This document shows, piece by piece, positions 35,906-49,245 of a DNA stretch of 64,000 nt (positions within the stretch are counted from its first letter, which is position 1; each line of letters begins with the position of its first letter). Where the stretch lies: the NCBI GenBank assembly GCA_029204225.1, contig CM055095.1, positions 60,530,540 through 60,594,539 on the forward strand, given 5' to 3'. The position numbers and the translations under genes are program-made. This DNA comes from Diphasiastrum complanatum. Taxonomy: Eukaryota; Streptophyta; Lycopodiopsida; Lycopodiales; Lycopodiaceae. Under the pieces are notes generated by a model. That model was given only the letters and a program-made list of their open reading frames with translations, was not told where the DNA came from and ran no database searches.

Positions 35906-37220
35906 ACAGTTTTAAGAAGAACTTTTCACTCTGATTAATTAGCAATAAATGACATTGATTTTTTCATGCAACGGTCGTTTTGAGCAATAACGACTTATTG
36001 CTCACCCCCACATTTAGGCAGCACTTCACCAAACTTTGGAAATAGACGTCCATCTACCATTTGAAGAAAACCCTCCACCTCAAACCCTACCATCTTTTCT
36101 AATCATTAAATGCCAAAATTTTAGGGTCAATAAGAGAGCTCGGGTATCTATTGGATATGGCGGAAGGGCTTCTCACCAACCGGTCTACACACTCTTTCAC
36201 TTTACGTAATTACATTTTTGAAAACCCTGTTGAAGGTGGGTAATACATGTTAAGCAACAACATATCTCCCTTGGAGTGGTTGGTTGCTAGGTAACGGTTT
36301 GGGAGCAACATGCCAACATGAGTCCACATGACGGAGCACATACATGCACTTGGACATCAATTATCAACTCAAACCCAAAAAATAAGACTACTTTGTCCAC
36401 AATAGTATGAGAACTACTTAGCCATGACAATTTATCTGACAAACAAAGTACATAGTGTACTTGGGTGACGTCGAACCTCTCTCCTCCCAACAAGATGGCT
36501 CGAGATTACTCCAAGCTTGACCTTTGCATCAAATGAACAAATGACATGATATGATGAGGTGAAGCCATGCAAACTACCAACCCTATATCACCAACAAGAC
36601 TAGATGCAAATCTCAAGACCACATCAAATATAATATCATTTACTCCATTCCACTTGGGAACCATACCATTATAACCATCAGGCACACACTTAACAAGAAA
36701 ATCCAACAGAATCAAGTTTGCACTATAAGCCGCCAATTTTAACTTTTTTTTTCTAATCATAGATCTTTATACTGTTAGCCATTTTTGGGTGTAATTTTTT
36801 TTCTCAACAACCCCTTTTGATATTTCTAAGAGAACACCAAAAAATGTAAATTTTTCTCAACAACTCCGTTTGATATCTCTAAGAAAACACCAGAACAAGT
36901 GAATATCTAACAAACAAATTCAACACACTCCTTTATACCGGATAGACGTGCCATGAAAAAGCATACAACATACATATGTTTTTCCATGACATGTATATTA
37001 GGTGAAGGCCAAAATGTACGACAACTAGATTTAATTCAATAAACACAAAACATATATCTTTGAACTATTGGTTGAACCTATTGGCAATGGCGCATTTCAA
37101 GAAGTCAGTCATTGTCTTTTGGCTTTAAGAAATGAGTCTTTTATTGGAGCCTCCTCAATACCAAGCTTGTGCCTTTTAGTCCTCGATGCCCATGTTTTCT
37201 CAAATCTTTCTTAATTTGAT
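35906..37220. other. AT-rich sequence, nothing recognised
   Basis: No supported gene or element. The minus-strand ORFs near 36.3-36.8 kb lack any recognisable motif. Confidence 0.45.
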
Positions 37221-37224
37221 CAAG

Positions 37225-37760
37225 GGTCTCTCCTTTCCCTAACTCTACTTTAACATTACTTCCACTAACTCTAATCCACTTAACACTACTTCCACTAACT
37301 CTAACCACATGCATTCATCTTGAAAGAGGGTGAATAGAGAAGGAGAAAGAGAGAGATAGAGTTGGAGAAAAGGGTAGAGATAGAGGCTAGTTCAAATGCT
37401 CAATGTCATGCTTATGGAGAAACTTTAACTAGCATAAAGCAAAAACAATGGAAACTAAAACAAGAAGCAATTCACAACAAGAGCATAAGCAAGATTGATT
37501 AGCAAATGTGAATGCTTGAGCTAACAAATAGTAGAGTCTCCTCCTCTCTATTAAACATGGAAATGGGTTACAAATGGTGTCTTTTTATCTTTGGGGTGGC
37601 CCTTGCCCCTTGCTTCCTATGGGATATCCACACCATCCACAAGAAACACGAATGAATCTATGGTGTAGGAACAAACACACCCCACATACCACCATTTGAC
37701 TTTTGACTAATCCCAAAAAACTTAGTAATTCCAAGATCTTAAACGGTCTTCTATATTTAG
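37225..37760 (-). mobile_element. Diverged LTR relic of the 43-56 kb Ty3 family
   Basis: The stretch from AACTCTAC-TTAACA-TACTTCC through GAGAAAGAGAGAGATAGA, GCTCAATGTCATGCTTATGG, ATAAGCAAGATTGATTAGCA and CTCCTCCTCTCTATTAA follows the LTR at 43257-44076 block by block. It is the same strand but much more diverged. No internal domain is attached, so it is a solo or truncated LTR. Confidence 0.75.
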
Positions 37761-38710
37761 GGGACGATTAGTAATGCTAGCCGGTATGCATTACACTTGA
37801 ATCCATCGAGATTCTCAAAAAATACCCAAACAACTTTTTCGTTCCATTTTAGTTTTTCCATCCTAGGCTTCTTGGCCATTTTCCAAGAATTCCCATTCTC
37901 AGTTGCCCACAACAGTTAATTAAGGCGAATCTAATTCGTCAATTGTGAAAAAGCCTCAAAATTCCTCCAGGAATTCAGCCCAATCACATTTCTATGGGTT
38001 TCGTCCTCCACCTCGAGGAGGCCTTACCCAAGGCAAAAAACCGATGAAATTCACTTTTTTTTTTATTATTATTTTGGGACGTTGCATAAGCTAAAGTAGC
38101 TTGGCCAACGATTTATCCAGTCAATAACAACTTTCAGCTTTACTCACCAGAAAAATTTCTGTTTTTAAGCCCAAGCTGTTTTGAATTAATGGCCTGTAAT
38201 TGTCTAAAATGATTTTGCATTTGGTTGTTTCTGTACTTATAGCTTTTATAAAGTTCCATAACAGTCTTACACAAAGTAGGCTTGTTATAAATCTAGGGGG
38301 ATCATCACTTTCAGGTGATGCCGGGAGAATTTCCAAGGAAACAGAAAAATTGTTCCTCCCCACCGGAACTTCACACATAACCATTTGCTCTTCTAACCAA
38401 AAACTTACGTTCAGTTAAGAATCATTACGGGTATAAGTTATTTTAATGAAACAATGTCCAAAACACGTAGTTTTTACAGACCATAACGAGCTTATGAAAA
38501 TTATACCAATGAAATTTGCAAATGGTATTTAAGCCATAACACTGCCAAAAAACCATGTCGATGCATCCAAATCAAATGTACACAATTTTCGAAGCCATTA
38601 GAGTCAACCTTAACTGCCATATAAATTTTGTAGTCTATAACCACTAAGAAGTGCCCATGGGAAAAAAAATCGAAACAGACTTTTTTGGCATAAAACCTCT
38701 AACCAACAGC

Positions 38711-38739
38711 ACCCCCCCCCCCCCCCCCCTCCCCCCCCC
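38711..38739. repeat. Poly-C run of about 29 bases, one T interruption
   Basis: C-rich homopolymer on the plus strand, about 75 bases before a long GA tract. Assembly or sequencing errors are likely here. Confidence 0.9.
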
Positions 38740-38810
38740 ACTTTCCTACAAAACAAAGGACTTCTTGGGCTAGTAACCCTCGCGAGTGGATAGCAGGCCG
38801 AACAGCCCCG

Positions 38811-40060
<1,250 letters not shown>

Positions 40061-40065
40061 AATTG

Positions 40066-40690
40066 GCTCTGATACCAATGTAAGGTCCTCAATCCAAGGA
40101 TCCTATTCTAAGCATGCCAATCACAAGCAACACAAGGGAACCTGATGGTGGACAAACCAACCCAACCAAACCTAGATTGAACGGATCTAGCCCCCAAGCT
40201 ATACATCAATCACAAAGAGGAGTATAGCATCACACCAGCAGCATCCTGCCACCGGTCATGCTATCAAGCATACACTAGTGAGAGCCCAACAGGTATACTT
40301 ATACACTCCAAGGCCCATGCACCACTAGTAGTGCACTATGACACCTCACTGGACACGTCTACAGCCTATTTGGGCCACGTCATCCAATTCCCCAATGACT
40401 CACTGATAGACCCATACAAATCCACCATCAAGTGTTTAGACCTACAACCATTAATTATGACCATGTACACATAAGGGTCCCAATTCCCTTATAGTCACAA
40501 TTAACTTACGGGTTGTTGGTCTACTGGTCTCTAGCGTGGACACGCTACCTAGACCAGTCATGGGCATGACACGACGGGTCCCACCGGCCTCTTTGTAAAG
40601 CCCGGTGGGCTAATCCAAAGGCCAAACCGGTCCAAGCATCACCAAAAGGTTAATAAGCTTTTTCACATAATTATGTAACAACGATTCTTG
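40066..40690 (-). mobile_element. Copia-type 5' LTR with primer-binding site
   Basis: On the minus strand an LTR ending CCTTACA is followed by TTGGTATCAGAGCC (primer site at 40066-40077; LTR edge at 40079). The LTR has GCTTGGGGGCTAGATCC, shared with 29214-29230. The 5' edge near 40.69 kb is a guess. No pol sequence follows, so the element is truncated or non-coding. Confidence 0.55.
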
Positions 40691-40867
40691 AAGGTCAAGG
40701 TTTTCATATTGACGTAATTACTCTATTTTTTCATGAAAATAACTGTATTGTTAGATATTGGAACATTGAGCCACATTGTATGCATGTTGTTGACACTACA
40801 TTGCGACGAAGAATGAAAGATATCAAAAAGTAGCACTTCTCCAAGTTCTCCAATCCTTGTAAGCCTT

Positions 40868-41760
40868 GCTGTAATACCAATGTAAGAGACACCTCCTCAA
40901 GATCCTGCTTACAATACAAAACAATAGAGAACACAGAAGCAACCAATCAAACACAGATCAAAGACTCAATTCTTTAGATAGGGACTGTCATCTCATATGT
41001 ATACATACAATTTTATTCAATGATCATGCTAGACTGTACCAAAGATAGTCGTTATTCGAGTGCCAAAAAGAAAGTATTCACGACAGACGAATAAGATAAT
41101 CTTAAGACAGTTCTTTAGAGCATGCTTTACAGATACACAGCAAATGACTGTAATGCACTAGAGAGTCTGTCTGATTAGAGAGTAATTCATGTAATACGTT
41201 AGAGATTGCTTGTAGACTCAGGATCACTCACACTCAACAATGCGGATAACAGAGATATGGGAGAATAACTCTCAGCACTCTATTCACTTCTTCAACCTCT
41301 TACATATTCATAAACTCTTCTCTCTCGATGCTTGAGACTGAAGTGTGAGATCAATATATGTTCTACGGGGTGAACAAACACACCTCTAAAACAACAGGTG
41401 CGTCGCTCTCGCAAAAAGGTCTAGTTAACAATTAGATTGAAAATACATTCTATTATATCATAAGAGATATATTTAACTAAGAGTTAAGATTACACTAGTT
41501 TAACATGTCTTTCCATATCTAGTCGTTTCGCATGGACGACCTAGTAAAGGTTATCCAAGGCAATGTCTTTCCTTTTAAAGGTCTTGTCCTTAATTACAAG
41601 ACAAGTACTTAGGAGATATATTCCCAAAAAATGACTTAGGCCTCTTCATGATTTATACTTGTCCAGCTCATATCTTCATTTTTGAGTATATCATGCCATA
41701 TTTATGTTGATATTCAATTTTTAACAATAAAGTGGCATCACATATCCCCTTCCTCAAATG
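40868..41760 (-). mobile_element. Second LTR-primer-site junction and LTR-like sequence
   Basis: The LTR edge TGTAAGAGACACC at 40881 (plus strand) is preceded by the complement of TTGGTATTACAGC, a mutated primer site. The right part shares a GGTCTTGTCCTTAATTACAAG-like block with the Copia LTR at 63.8 kb. It could be the 3' LTR of the accessory-ORF element described at 41824-43251 or an independent LTR. Confidence 0.4.
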
Positions 41761-41823
41761 TGAAACGTCCTCGTGAACATATGATCTTCATTTCGAGGAT
41801 TATTCGTGAAACATTCTTGTTCT

Positions 41824-43251
41824 TCAGATTTTCATTAAGACGAAAAGGTATGATTCTTCCTTTAGATATTTCTTCATCTTAGAGAATATGTGTCTATGTT
41901 GTTTCGTTAAATAGGTTGATTTGATTCGATCTTTGAATTGTTGATAAAAACTAGAATCAATCTTCAAAACATCATCAAACTTCAAATATCTGGATTCAGC
42001 ATCACATATAGAAACATCACCACGACAAAGGCACAAATGAATATTCAGGAACGATTCAATTCTTCCTATAATTGTTGAGGAAACTCCAAGTTTTGTTGAG
42101 CCTCAATCAACAGCAAGTCTTCTTTTGATTTAGTATAACAGCCAACTGGTAAGTTGCCGAATTCTTCTAGCTTAACCGGGAGCAGTGTGCCATCGAACAG
42201 CTCATGAGTTAACTTTCTATCTTCGTCTGAATCACTATGAAGTATGATTTCTTTACAGTAACGAGCTAAAAATCTAATAAAAGAGCTTTTAACATAAAGA
42301 TTTTGAACGAAAAATAATGTCTTTGCCGCAAAGGTACCAAACTACCAAAATGAATATGTACAGAACTGCTTGTAACGGAATGACGTCCTTCTGTCTTGCA
42401 GATTATGTCGAATCTCCGCAAAATATTTTGCAAGATTCCGCTCCCGATCCACATAAAGACTGAATAATTTGGAATAGGCCATATTTACATGAATCAGTAA
42501 CCCTGTATCATCGAAAGCACCTAGATCCACAACAACTTGTGGTTTGTATAGTTAAAACTGCAACTTTCGCTTCCAAAAATGTCGCTTATTGTCTTCGTTC
42601 CTCAAAAATTGAAATTCTTTGATTCGTATGTATTCAAGAGCATAAATAGCCGAAGAGCCTACGTATAGCTCTGCTGATCCGAAAGGCACGACCTGGAATT
42701 TTCCCTGGATTATGCCCCAGCAGAGACATCCTTTCTGCTCGATAGAGAGTTGGGCCCATAACTAGAGAAAGTCATCCTTGTCCCAAGGTCATTTCCACTC
42801 GTCCAAGGCGATGTCTACTGCACCTGGTAGCATCATGTAATCCACACGCCATTGCAATTCAATATTAAATGCATGTGGATACCATTTTCAGAAGCGTTCA
42901 GCAAATGCACGGAATCTGTCAGCAACTCTTCCTTGACAAGTGCCTTCGCATCCTCGAGCGGTTGCAAGAACTCGACTTGAAAGTTTTCAAGCATCTGGCC
43001 TTGGAGCTGGTTCAGCTTCATGAGGTCTACTGTGATTGACCCTGCATTGGTGCTCAGAGAAAGAGCAGCTTCTATCTTTATTCGCATCATTCGCTCCTCC
43101 TATAAATATTTCTGGAGAGCAACATTGTGTTGATTTGCAGCCAAAAGTTGTTGCTTCAAAGAATTATTTTGAGTCTAAAAATTTTCAGAGTTGGCCTCAA
43201 TCGCCTTACTAGTCTGCTTCAAAGAATCAGCTTCATTTATTAACGTCTGAA
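41824..43251 (-). pseudogene. Accessory ORF of an unidentified retroelement, downstream half
   Basis: This is the continuation of the coding region at 56920-58289, cut apart by the 13.66-kb Ty3 insertion. The frame resumes after the target duplication with a coiled coil (QTLINEADSLKQTSKAIEAN), then a stop. Next comes MMRIKIEAALSLSTNAGSIT with VEFLQPLEDAKALVKEELLT. Further frames include KEFQFLRNEDNKRHFWKRK, YSKLFSLYVDRERNLAKYFA and, at 41824-42036, FYQQFKDRIKSTYLTKQHRH. Stops and frameshifts are frequent. Function is unknown; similar long ORFs follow pol in some plant Ty3 elements. Confidence 0.55.
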
Positions 43252-43256
43252 GCTGT
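43252..43256. repeat. Target-site duplication, left copy
   Basis: ACAGC (minus strand) directly after the LTR end CCCTACA. It pairs with ACAGT at 56920-56924, with one mismatch. Confidence 0.7.
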
Positions 43257-44076
43257 TGTAGGGTCAAAGATGTTGCGTAGTGTAGCCCTCTCGATTGTCA
43301 ACAAGGGTTAGATCACTGGATAGGTACCTAACTATACATAGATGCTAAATTTAGTTAGTTTCCTACTTCCTCCCTAATTCTATTCACCACTAACACTACT
43401 CTCCCTTAACTATACTCCTCTACACTAACATTCATCATGATTTGGGTGAAGGAAAGGGATAGAAAAGGAGAGGAAGAGAGAAGAGAAGAGAGAAAGAGAG
43501 AGAGATGAGATGGACCAGGTTAGCTCAAATGCTCAATGTCATTGCTTATGGAAAAACCTTAACTAGCATAGCCAAAAAGTATGGGAAATGAAAATAACAA
43601 GCAATCACAACAATAGCATAAGCAAGATTGATTAGCAAATGAGGATGCTTGAGCTCTCAAAATGGTAGAGCCTCCTCCTCTCTATTAAGCATGAAAATAG
43701 TGTACAAATGGTGTCTTTTTATAAAATGGGGAAGGCCCTTGCCCCTCAATCCTATTGGCTAATATTCACATTGATCCTATCCATTCATCTTGGACCCAAC
43801 TTGATCCTAGGGTCCACAAAAAGTACATTGGAAATCACAAGATTCATGTGAGTCCAAAATTGGACCCAACTCTAAAAAGTAAACTCTAAGTTTAGAATTG
43901 ACTTTGGGCCTCAAGTTTTATTTTAATTACAAAGGGCCCAAGTCTATTATTTTATTTACAACTTCATTTGCGTGCTCATTGGGCCATGGGCTTATACACG
44001 CATGATGTCATGCCTTCATAACACATTTTATTGGATGATTTTATTTATTTACACTTTGTTGGGAATACCCCCAACG
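43257..44076 (-). mobile_element. Ty3 element 3' LTR (LTR1)
   Basis: About 820 bases from CGTTGGGGGTATTCCC to CCCTACA on the minus strand; the first base pair of the normal TG end is mutated to CG. It is nearly identical to LTR2 (54667-55483) except for the last about 260 bases, where several substitutions and small indels are seen. The segment before the LTR is a poor polypurine tract. Confidence 0.85.
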
Positions 44077-45026
44077 GGACCCATGGCCTGAAGTAGTGTC
44101 GGTCCCTCGGCACTCTGCCGGTCTAGTATAGCATTTTCTTCGCCCGCCTTTGCTGGATTAGGTAGGTGGTGACGTCCTCCATAAAGTTGAGGCGATCCAG
44201 TTTCTTCAAGTCCTTGGGTGTGTGAAGGGACTTGTGGACTCCTCGCAGCCAATCTTGGTCGACCCATGTTTGGAATCTGCGTGTCCATGGATTGCGCAGA
44301 AGCGCAGCTTAGTAATACACACAAGCGATTGGCAGCTGATCTTTGACTTTCTCTTAAGGTAGCGCCTTATTAACGTCAAAGAATATGGATGGGAGAAAAT
44401 TGTCCCATTTAGTCTCGATCCCCATTAGATGTTCTAAGTCTCGGGCGTAAGTGGCTGCCGCGCAGACTGTTGGATCAGGGCAATTGATATAATGGTTTGT
44501 GAACGTGGTGAGAGCCTTTCTGGCATCTACATCCGTAGTCCACCCATATTCTGACTGTATGATCGGCCAATTAAAATTTTGAAGTGTGATCTTGTCTAGA
44601 GAGGTGCCACATTCCGCCCATTTGGATCTTCGTGTACATGGCAAGAAGTGCGCATTCACCCGTAATTGTTGTGGACTCGTCACGTAGGCCCTGATGGCCG
44701 TAGGGTCTTTTTCAAACAACTACTAATGCCACTCTAGTTGTGGATGGAGGGTGGGTAATGCTTGCAGTTCTTTGCCCTTTATGGTCTGAGCTGAAAACGA
44801 TGTTTACCAGCCGCCTCTTGATGACTCGTGGGGATACTTTGATAGGAATTCGTTGATTTTATCCTCCACAGACTTGGGTCTTCGGAAGGCCCGGCTAGCA
44901 GATATCGTGCGTGAACCTCTGAATGATGTGGCTTGGCTTTGGCTGGTATCTGCGCCTTGGCCTTGGTCTCGCACCGCAACACTCGTATCTGTTTGCCCTT
45001 GATCTTGGCTTTCAGACCCTTGATCT
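44077..45026 (-). repeat. 950-bp accessory segment, copy 1
   Basis: It contains the end of the accessory ORF (a QDQG-rich stretch down to PHESSRGGW at 44804) and two further frames (44354-44719 and 44049-44324). The same 950 bases occur at 55484-56433 with only one difference noticed (GGGTGGG versus GGGCGGG near 44747/56154). Confidence 0.95.
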
Positions 45027-47248
45027 TGGTTAAATTCCCCTGCTGCCTGCTGGCTTTGGTCTTGGCTGGTACTGGCTTGTGCAGCGTCAAAAATTGGTGG
45101 CAGTGAAATTACCACGGGGGTGGGCTGGGCCTTCGTGTCCATGAATTTTTGGCACGCCTTGAGGGCTTGCTTGGCCTGGGCGAGCTCGTGAGTTGCGCTT
45201 GTCCGATATTTGTTGAACTCTGCCTGGTAGCTGTTTAAGGTTTGGCTATAAACCTGCACCTGATGTCGAAGAAGATTCATTTCTGATTGAGAAAACAGCC
45301 TTGAGTCTGATGCAGGTTGAGCTAACCAGACAAGATTTTCATCTTGTAGGGCTTTGACCTCCGTCCCCAGGTGCGTATTCTTTGCTTCCAAAAGGTTTAG
45401 TTGCGTCTGGATGGGAGCAAGCCGTTGGGATGATTCAGATTGAAGCTCCCGCACCTTTGTGGAGGCCTCTATCAGCGCTTTGGAGAGGCTTTGGATATAA
45501 TTATTGAGGCCCTCCTCCTTCTACTACAGCTTGGCAATATCCTGGTGCCCTTCTTGTTCATGTTGGTGCGTTAGAATCAGTTCGTGCTGCAGCTTGGTGA
45601 GGTCTACTCGCAGCTGTGTGTTACTCATCGCTAGGTGTAGTACCCTGCTTTCTAGAATGGCTTTGGCTGCTACCGCATCCAGGATGTATTTTCTCAGAGT
45701 CTGGTACGTCGTCGTTAGGTCTGTGGGAGCAGCCGATACACTGGAAATGATAGGAGCTTGTGTTGTATTAGCCCCGACGACTTGTGGAATACCGTCGTCA
45801 TTATCTTCTATCAGGTTCTCATTGGACCTGATGCCATCTGGGGTGGTAGGATTAGCCCGATCTGGCGATGGTACAAAAATTGTTTGAATAAATGTGTCAT
45901 CAAGCAATGGTTGGTTGCCCTCGGCCATCTTTGGTGGCGAAGCAGGTGGGGTTTGAGAAGCAACTGTGGAAACATGGGTGAGGACGGTTTGTCTGAACGA
46001 GAGAGTGGGAGGAATAGAGGAGAACTGAAGGGTGGTGTGGAGTATGAAAGAAGGTGAAGATGGAGCAGAAAGGGTCTGGCGTGGGGGTGAAAAATTGATG
46101 ACTTGCATCCACGCCAGAGTGTCTGGAGACAATTGAGAATCAGAAGGATTGAACGGAATGGAAGCAACGGTGGCGGCAGGAGTGATGGAGGATGCGATGG
46201 TGATGGACAGAGTAGTGGATAACGGAATAGAGATAGGAATCGTATCAACAGAGGAAACGTGGGACATAGAAACAGATGTGGATGGAACATGAAGAGAGGT
46301 AGTGACAACAAAGATCGAAGTGGGGAGTTGCACAAAAGAAGAAGTGGCGGTGGTTGATGGAGTGGTTAGTGCGGTAGTGGAGGTGCGTCTTCGGGTTGCA
46401 GGTGGAGATGTGGATGTAGAGGCAGCGCCACACATTCGTTTTCTGGCCGTAATGTTAATAACTGCAGGTTGGGAGGAGGTGGATGTTTGAGATGGCGGAT
46501 AAAGGTTAGTGTGTGGCACGAGGGTAGACAAAAGGGATGAGCGTTGGAAACCGCGCACTTTTGCCTCGAGAAGTGCACAGGAAAAGTTACACAATAGGGG
46601 GCTTGCTGTGATACGCTCACGGTTGTTGGGTTTGATGGAGCTGGTTAGTTCACGAATAATGAAGCTATGCCAGTCGTATGGCACAACGAAGGGGCTAGGG
46701 AATTCCATAAAGGATTCCATTATCTGACTCAGTAGCTTAGACTGGATTTTGTCCTTGCAAAATGTTGAAATAACCAGAAAGCTATTCAACAGATGCGCAG
46801 TCGTCTGAATGACGGATTCCATGATAACATCTATCAAGTAACCATTGTTAGTCTGAATTGGGATTTCCGGTGCAGTTTGGGTGATGAAAGCCTTGATCAG
46901 AGTTTTGGCGTGGTGATGGGAGATGGGCTGACGATCACCGGACATAATGCCAATGGTGACCATCGAGTCTACGTTAATCTTGACCTTGTACGTGGTACCT
47001 TGGTACATGAAGTGAAAACGAGTCTTTTCCTCGTCCCAGGTGGCGTAAGTGTGAAGGGCGTGGCCCATGTTAATCTCATAATGGAAAAGCGCCGGGTAAA
47101 AACCCATTGCCTCTAGAAGTGGGCCGGCTGTCTGCAGCCATGATTGGATCAAAGCGTCAGAGGGTAGAGGCCAAATCTGTGTGGCCTCGGGGATGTCACG
47201 CTGAATTACCTGTTTGGTGCCAGAGTCTTCAGAGGATAAGGAGACCAT
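44804..47248 (-). pseudogene. Long accessory ORF of the Ty3 element (about 814 codons)
   Basis: One frame runs from ATG at 47248 to a stop at 44804, broken only by two adjacent TAG codons at 45521-45526 where CAG CAG is likely. The N-terminal about 240 residues look globular (IQSWLQTAGPLLEAMGFYPA, then GHALHTYATWDEEKTRFHFM). A long Ser/Thr/Pro-rich region follows, then a coiled coil (LQSESSQRLAPIQTQLNLLE, HQVQVYSQTLNSYQAEFNKY) and a Gln/Asp/Ser-rich tail. It lies between integrase and the 3' LTR, the place of envelope-like or other accessory ORFs in plant Ty3 elements. I see no signal peptide or clear membrane segment, so an envelope role is not supported. Function unknown. Confidence 0.75.
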
Positions 47249-47605
47249 GTTAGCAGTGATGATTAGAGGTCGAAAAAGTAGAAAAAATGGTGGAAAATGG
47301 AAAAAGGTGTGGGAACGGCAGAAAACTGTGAATAACGAGTATTGGATGACAAGAACTGTAGTTCAGAGCGCAGATCGGTGTTCAATATGATCAGATGATA
47401 GCTGGTAGAAAGTTTGGTTGCAAACAGAGAACTTGGTAATTTTAGTGTAAATTTTGACAGAGCTTCGCTAGCAAAGGTGACAAATGACTCAAATTCAGCC
47501 CTTATATAGCGGAATTTAGAGTGCGTATAAGGTGAAATCCACTTTCCCTTGTTCAGCTCCACCCAAATTTTGGCAAGCACCTTCTTCACAAAAATCTAAG
47601 ACCTC

Positions 47606-47880
47606 AGGGAAGTCTGCGAGAGTTCAGAAGGTGATTTGACTGCTATGCGAAGGTTCTGTGAGAGTTCAGGCTGTCTGCGAGGGTTCAACTCTCGCAGGAA
47701 GTGATCTCTCGCACAACTTGTTCCTGTGATTAGATTTTCAAGATCAGACCATCTAGGCAGGCTAATTTCACTACTCCGATTCCATTTAGGCACCTTGCGA
47801 GGGTTGGTAAGTTGATCTTGATGCTCTGCGAGGGTTCTGAAAATTCAGCTTCTTGGAACCCTCGCACACACTAGAAAATG
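47606..47880 (-). promoter_or_regulatory. Cluster of TGCGAGGGTTC motifs upstream of the accessory ORF
   Basis: About eight copies of TGCGAGGGTTC or its complement occur in 275 bases, two of them facing each other (GCGAGGGTTCAACTCTCGC) as a hairpin. The cluster lies in the non-coding gap between integrase and the accessory ORF. It could serve a separate transcript for that ORF or be a simple local repeat. Confidence 0.35.
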
Positions 47881-48343
47881 GTGATTCCTCCATCAGAAAC
47901 TCTCGTAGAGATTTGCATGGATGCATCTGGGTCAGATCTGGTGACTGTCCAAGTTTCAAGAGCTATCTCCTAGGGGATCTCAAAAAATTATGAAAAAGTG
48001 CTCTTTTAGAGTGTTTTTTTGATGAGATCTCGAGATTTTCTGATTTTTAACTTTTGTAAACTGGTAATCAGCTTCATCCAGGCTTGATCTGACTGTTGGT
48101 AGTTCTCTGAAAATTCTGATGGATACTTGGTAACAGATCCCTCAGTCAATCTGATGATCTGCTTCCTTCTTGATCCTATCTGGATCTGGGTCCTTCTTGG
48201 ATTCTGATGGATTTTTCTGATCTTGCCAGATCTGGCTGAATCTTGATGGATCTAGCTTGATTTGGCTTGATCTTCTTAGATCTAGTGGTGATGGCTTAGC
48301 AAATTAGCTTTTCGTATCGTGCTCCCACCAATCTAGATCTATT

Positions 48344-49245
48344 TCACTGTGGTAGCCAGTACTTGTGCAACCGACTACCATTGATGGGTGTATCGAATGG
48401 TGTCCCATCTAACTTTTCTAAATTCACGACTCCATGATTAAGAATTTCCTTGATCAGATAGGGACCTTCACCTATGAATTTTAATCTCCCCTTGATCGCC
48501 TTGGTTTTATACATCAGGACCAGATCTCTGGAACGAAGATCCTTCTTTTGTAACCTACAATCATGCCATGTTTTGCGTCTTTCCTTTTCAGCTGCCAGTG
48601 CATGCACAAGTAGTAAGCATGTTTCACAGAGTTTATGCAGAGCTTCATGGCGTAGCTGTAGAGATTTGGACTCACTAAGACGTTGCGTGGTGGCAATCCT
48701 TAATGAAAGAATTAAAAACTCTACTGGCATCACAACATCCTGACCATATACCAATTGGAAGGGTGTTTGATCAGTGCTTCCTTTATATGCTGTCCTGAAT
48801 GCCCATAGTGCAACATGCAACTTATGTTCCTAGTCTGATCTACTAGCTTCAACTGTTTTCGTGAGCACGCTACACAGGATCTTATTGGATGATTCTGCTT
48901 GCCCATTACCACGAGAATAATAAGACGTATTGGTTCTGTGGATCATGAAGAATTCCTCGACCAAGACCTTGATGGTCTCATTGATGAAATGGCTTCCGCG
49001 ATCGCTGACTAGCTCTACCGGGCATCCGAAGCGTACAATGATATTTTCATAGAGGAACTTGGCAGTGGTCCTAGAATCAGCTACTCTTACTGCCTTGGCT
49101 TCGACCCATTTGGTGAGGTAGTCTGTGGCTGCGATTACATATCGAGCCTAGGAACTCCTTGCCGCAGGGTGAATTGGACCGATGTAATCCAATCCCCACT
49201 TTTCGAATGGTGCTTGGGCTAAGACCGGGTGTAGTAGGTCATAAT
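48344..49245 (-). pseudogene. Ty3 integrase core and C-terminal domain
   Basis: Catalytic motifs are visible in order: DYLTKWVEAKAV (first Asp), SDRGSHFINETI (second Asp) and GNGQAESSNKIL (Glu). LHVALWAFRTAYKGSTDQTP and PFQLVYGQDVVMPVEFL follow, then the C-terminal part KGRLKFIGEGPYLIKEIL. Stops lie at 49150-49152 (CAG to TAG likely) and near 48832 (TGG to TAG likely). No chromodomain follows, so the element is not a chromovirus. Confidence 0.93.

Noticed and set aside
45504-47116. Plus-strand ORFs of 60 to 130 codons
   Set aside because: They are antisense shadows of the long accessory ORF, which has retrotransposon context on the minus strand.
47248-47589. 108-codon frame between integrase and accessory ORF
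   Set aside because: It has no motif, overlaps the motif cluster border and ends in Phe-rich sequence; it is treated as spacer.
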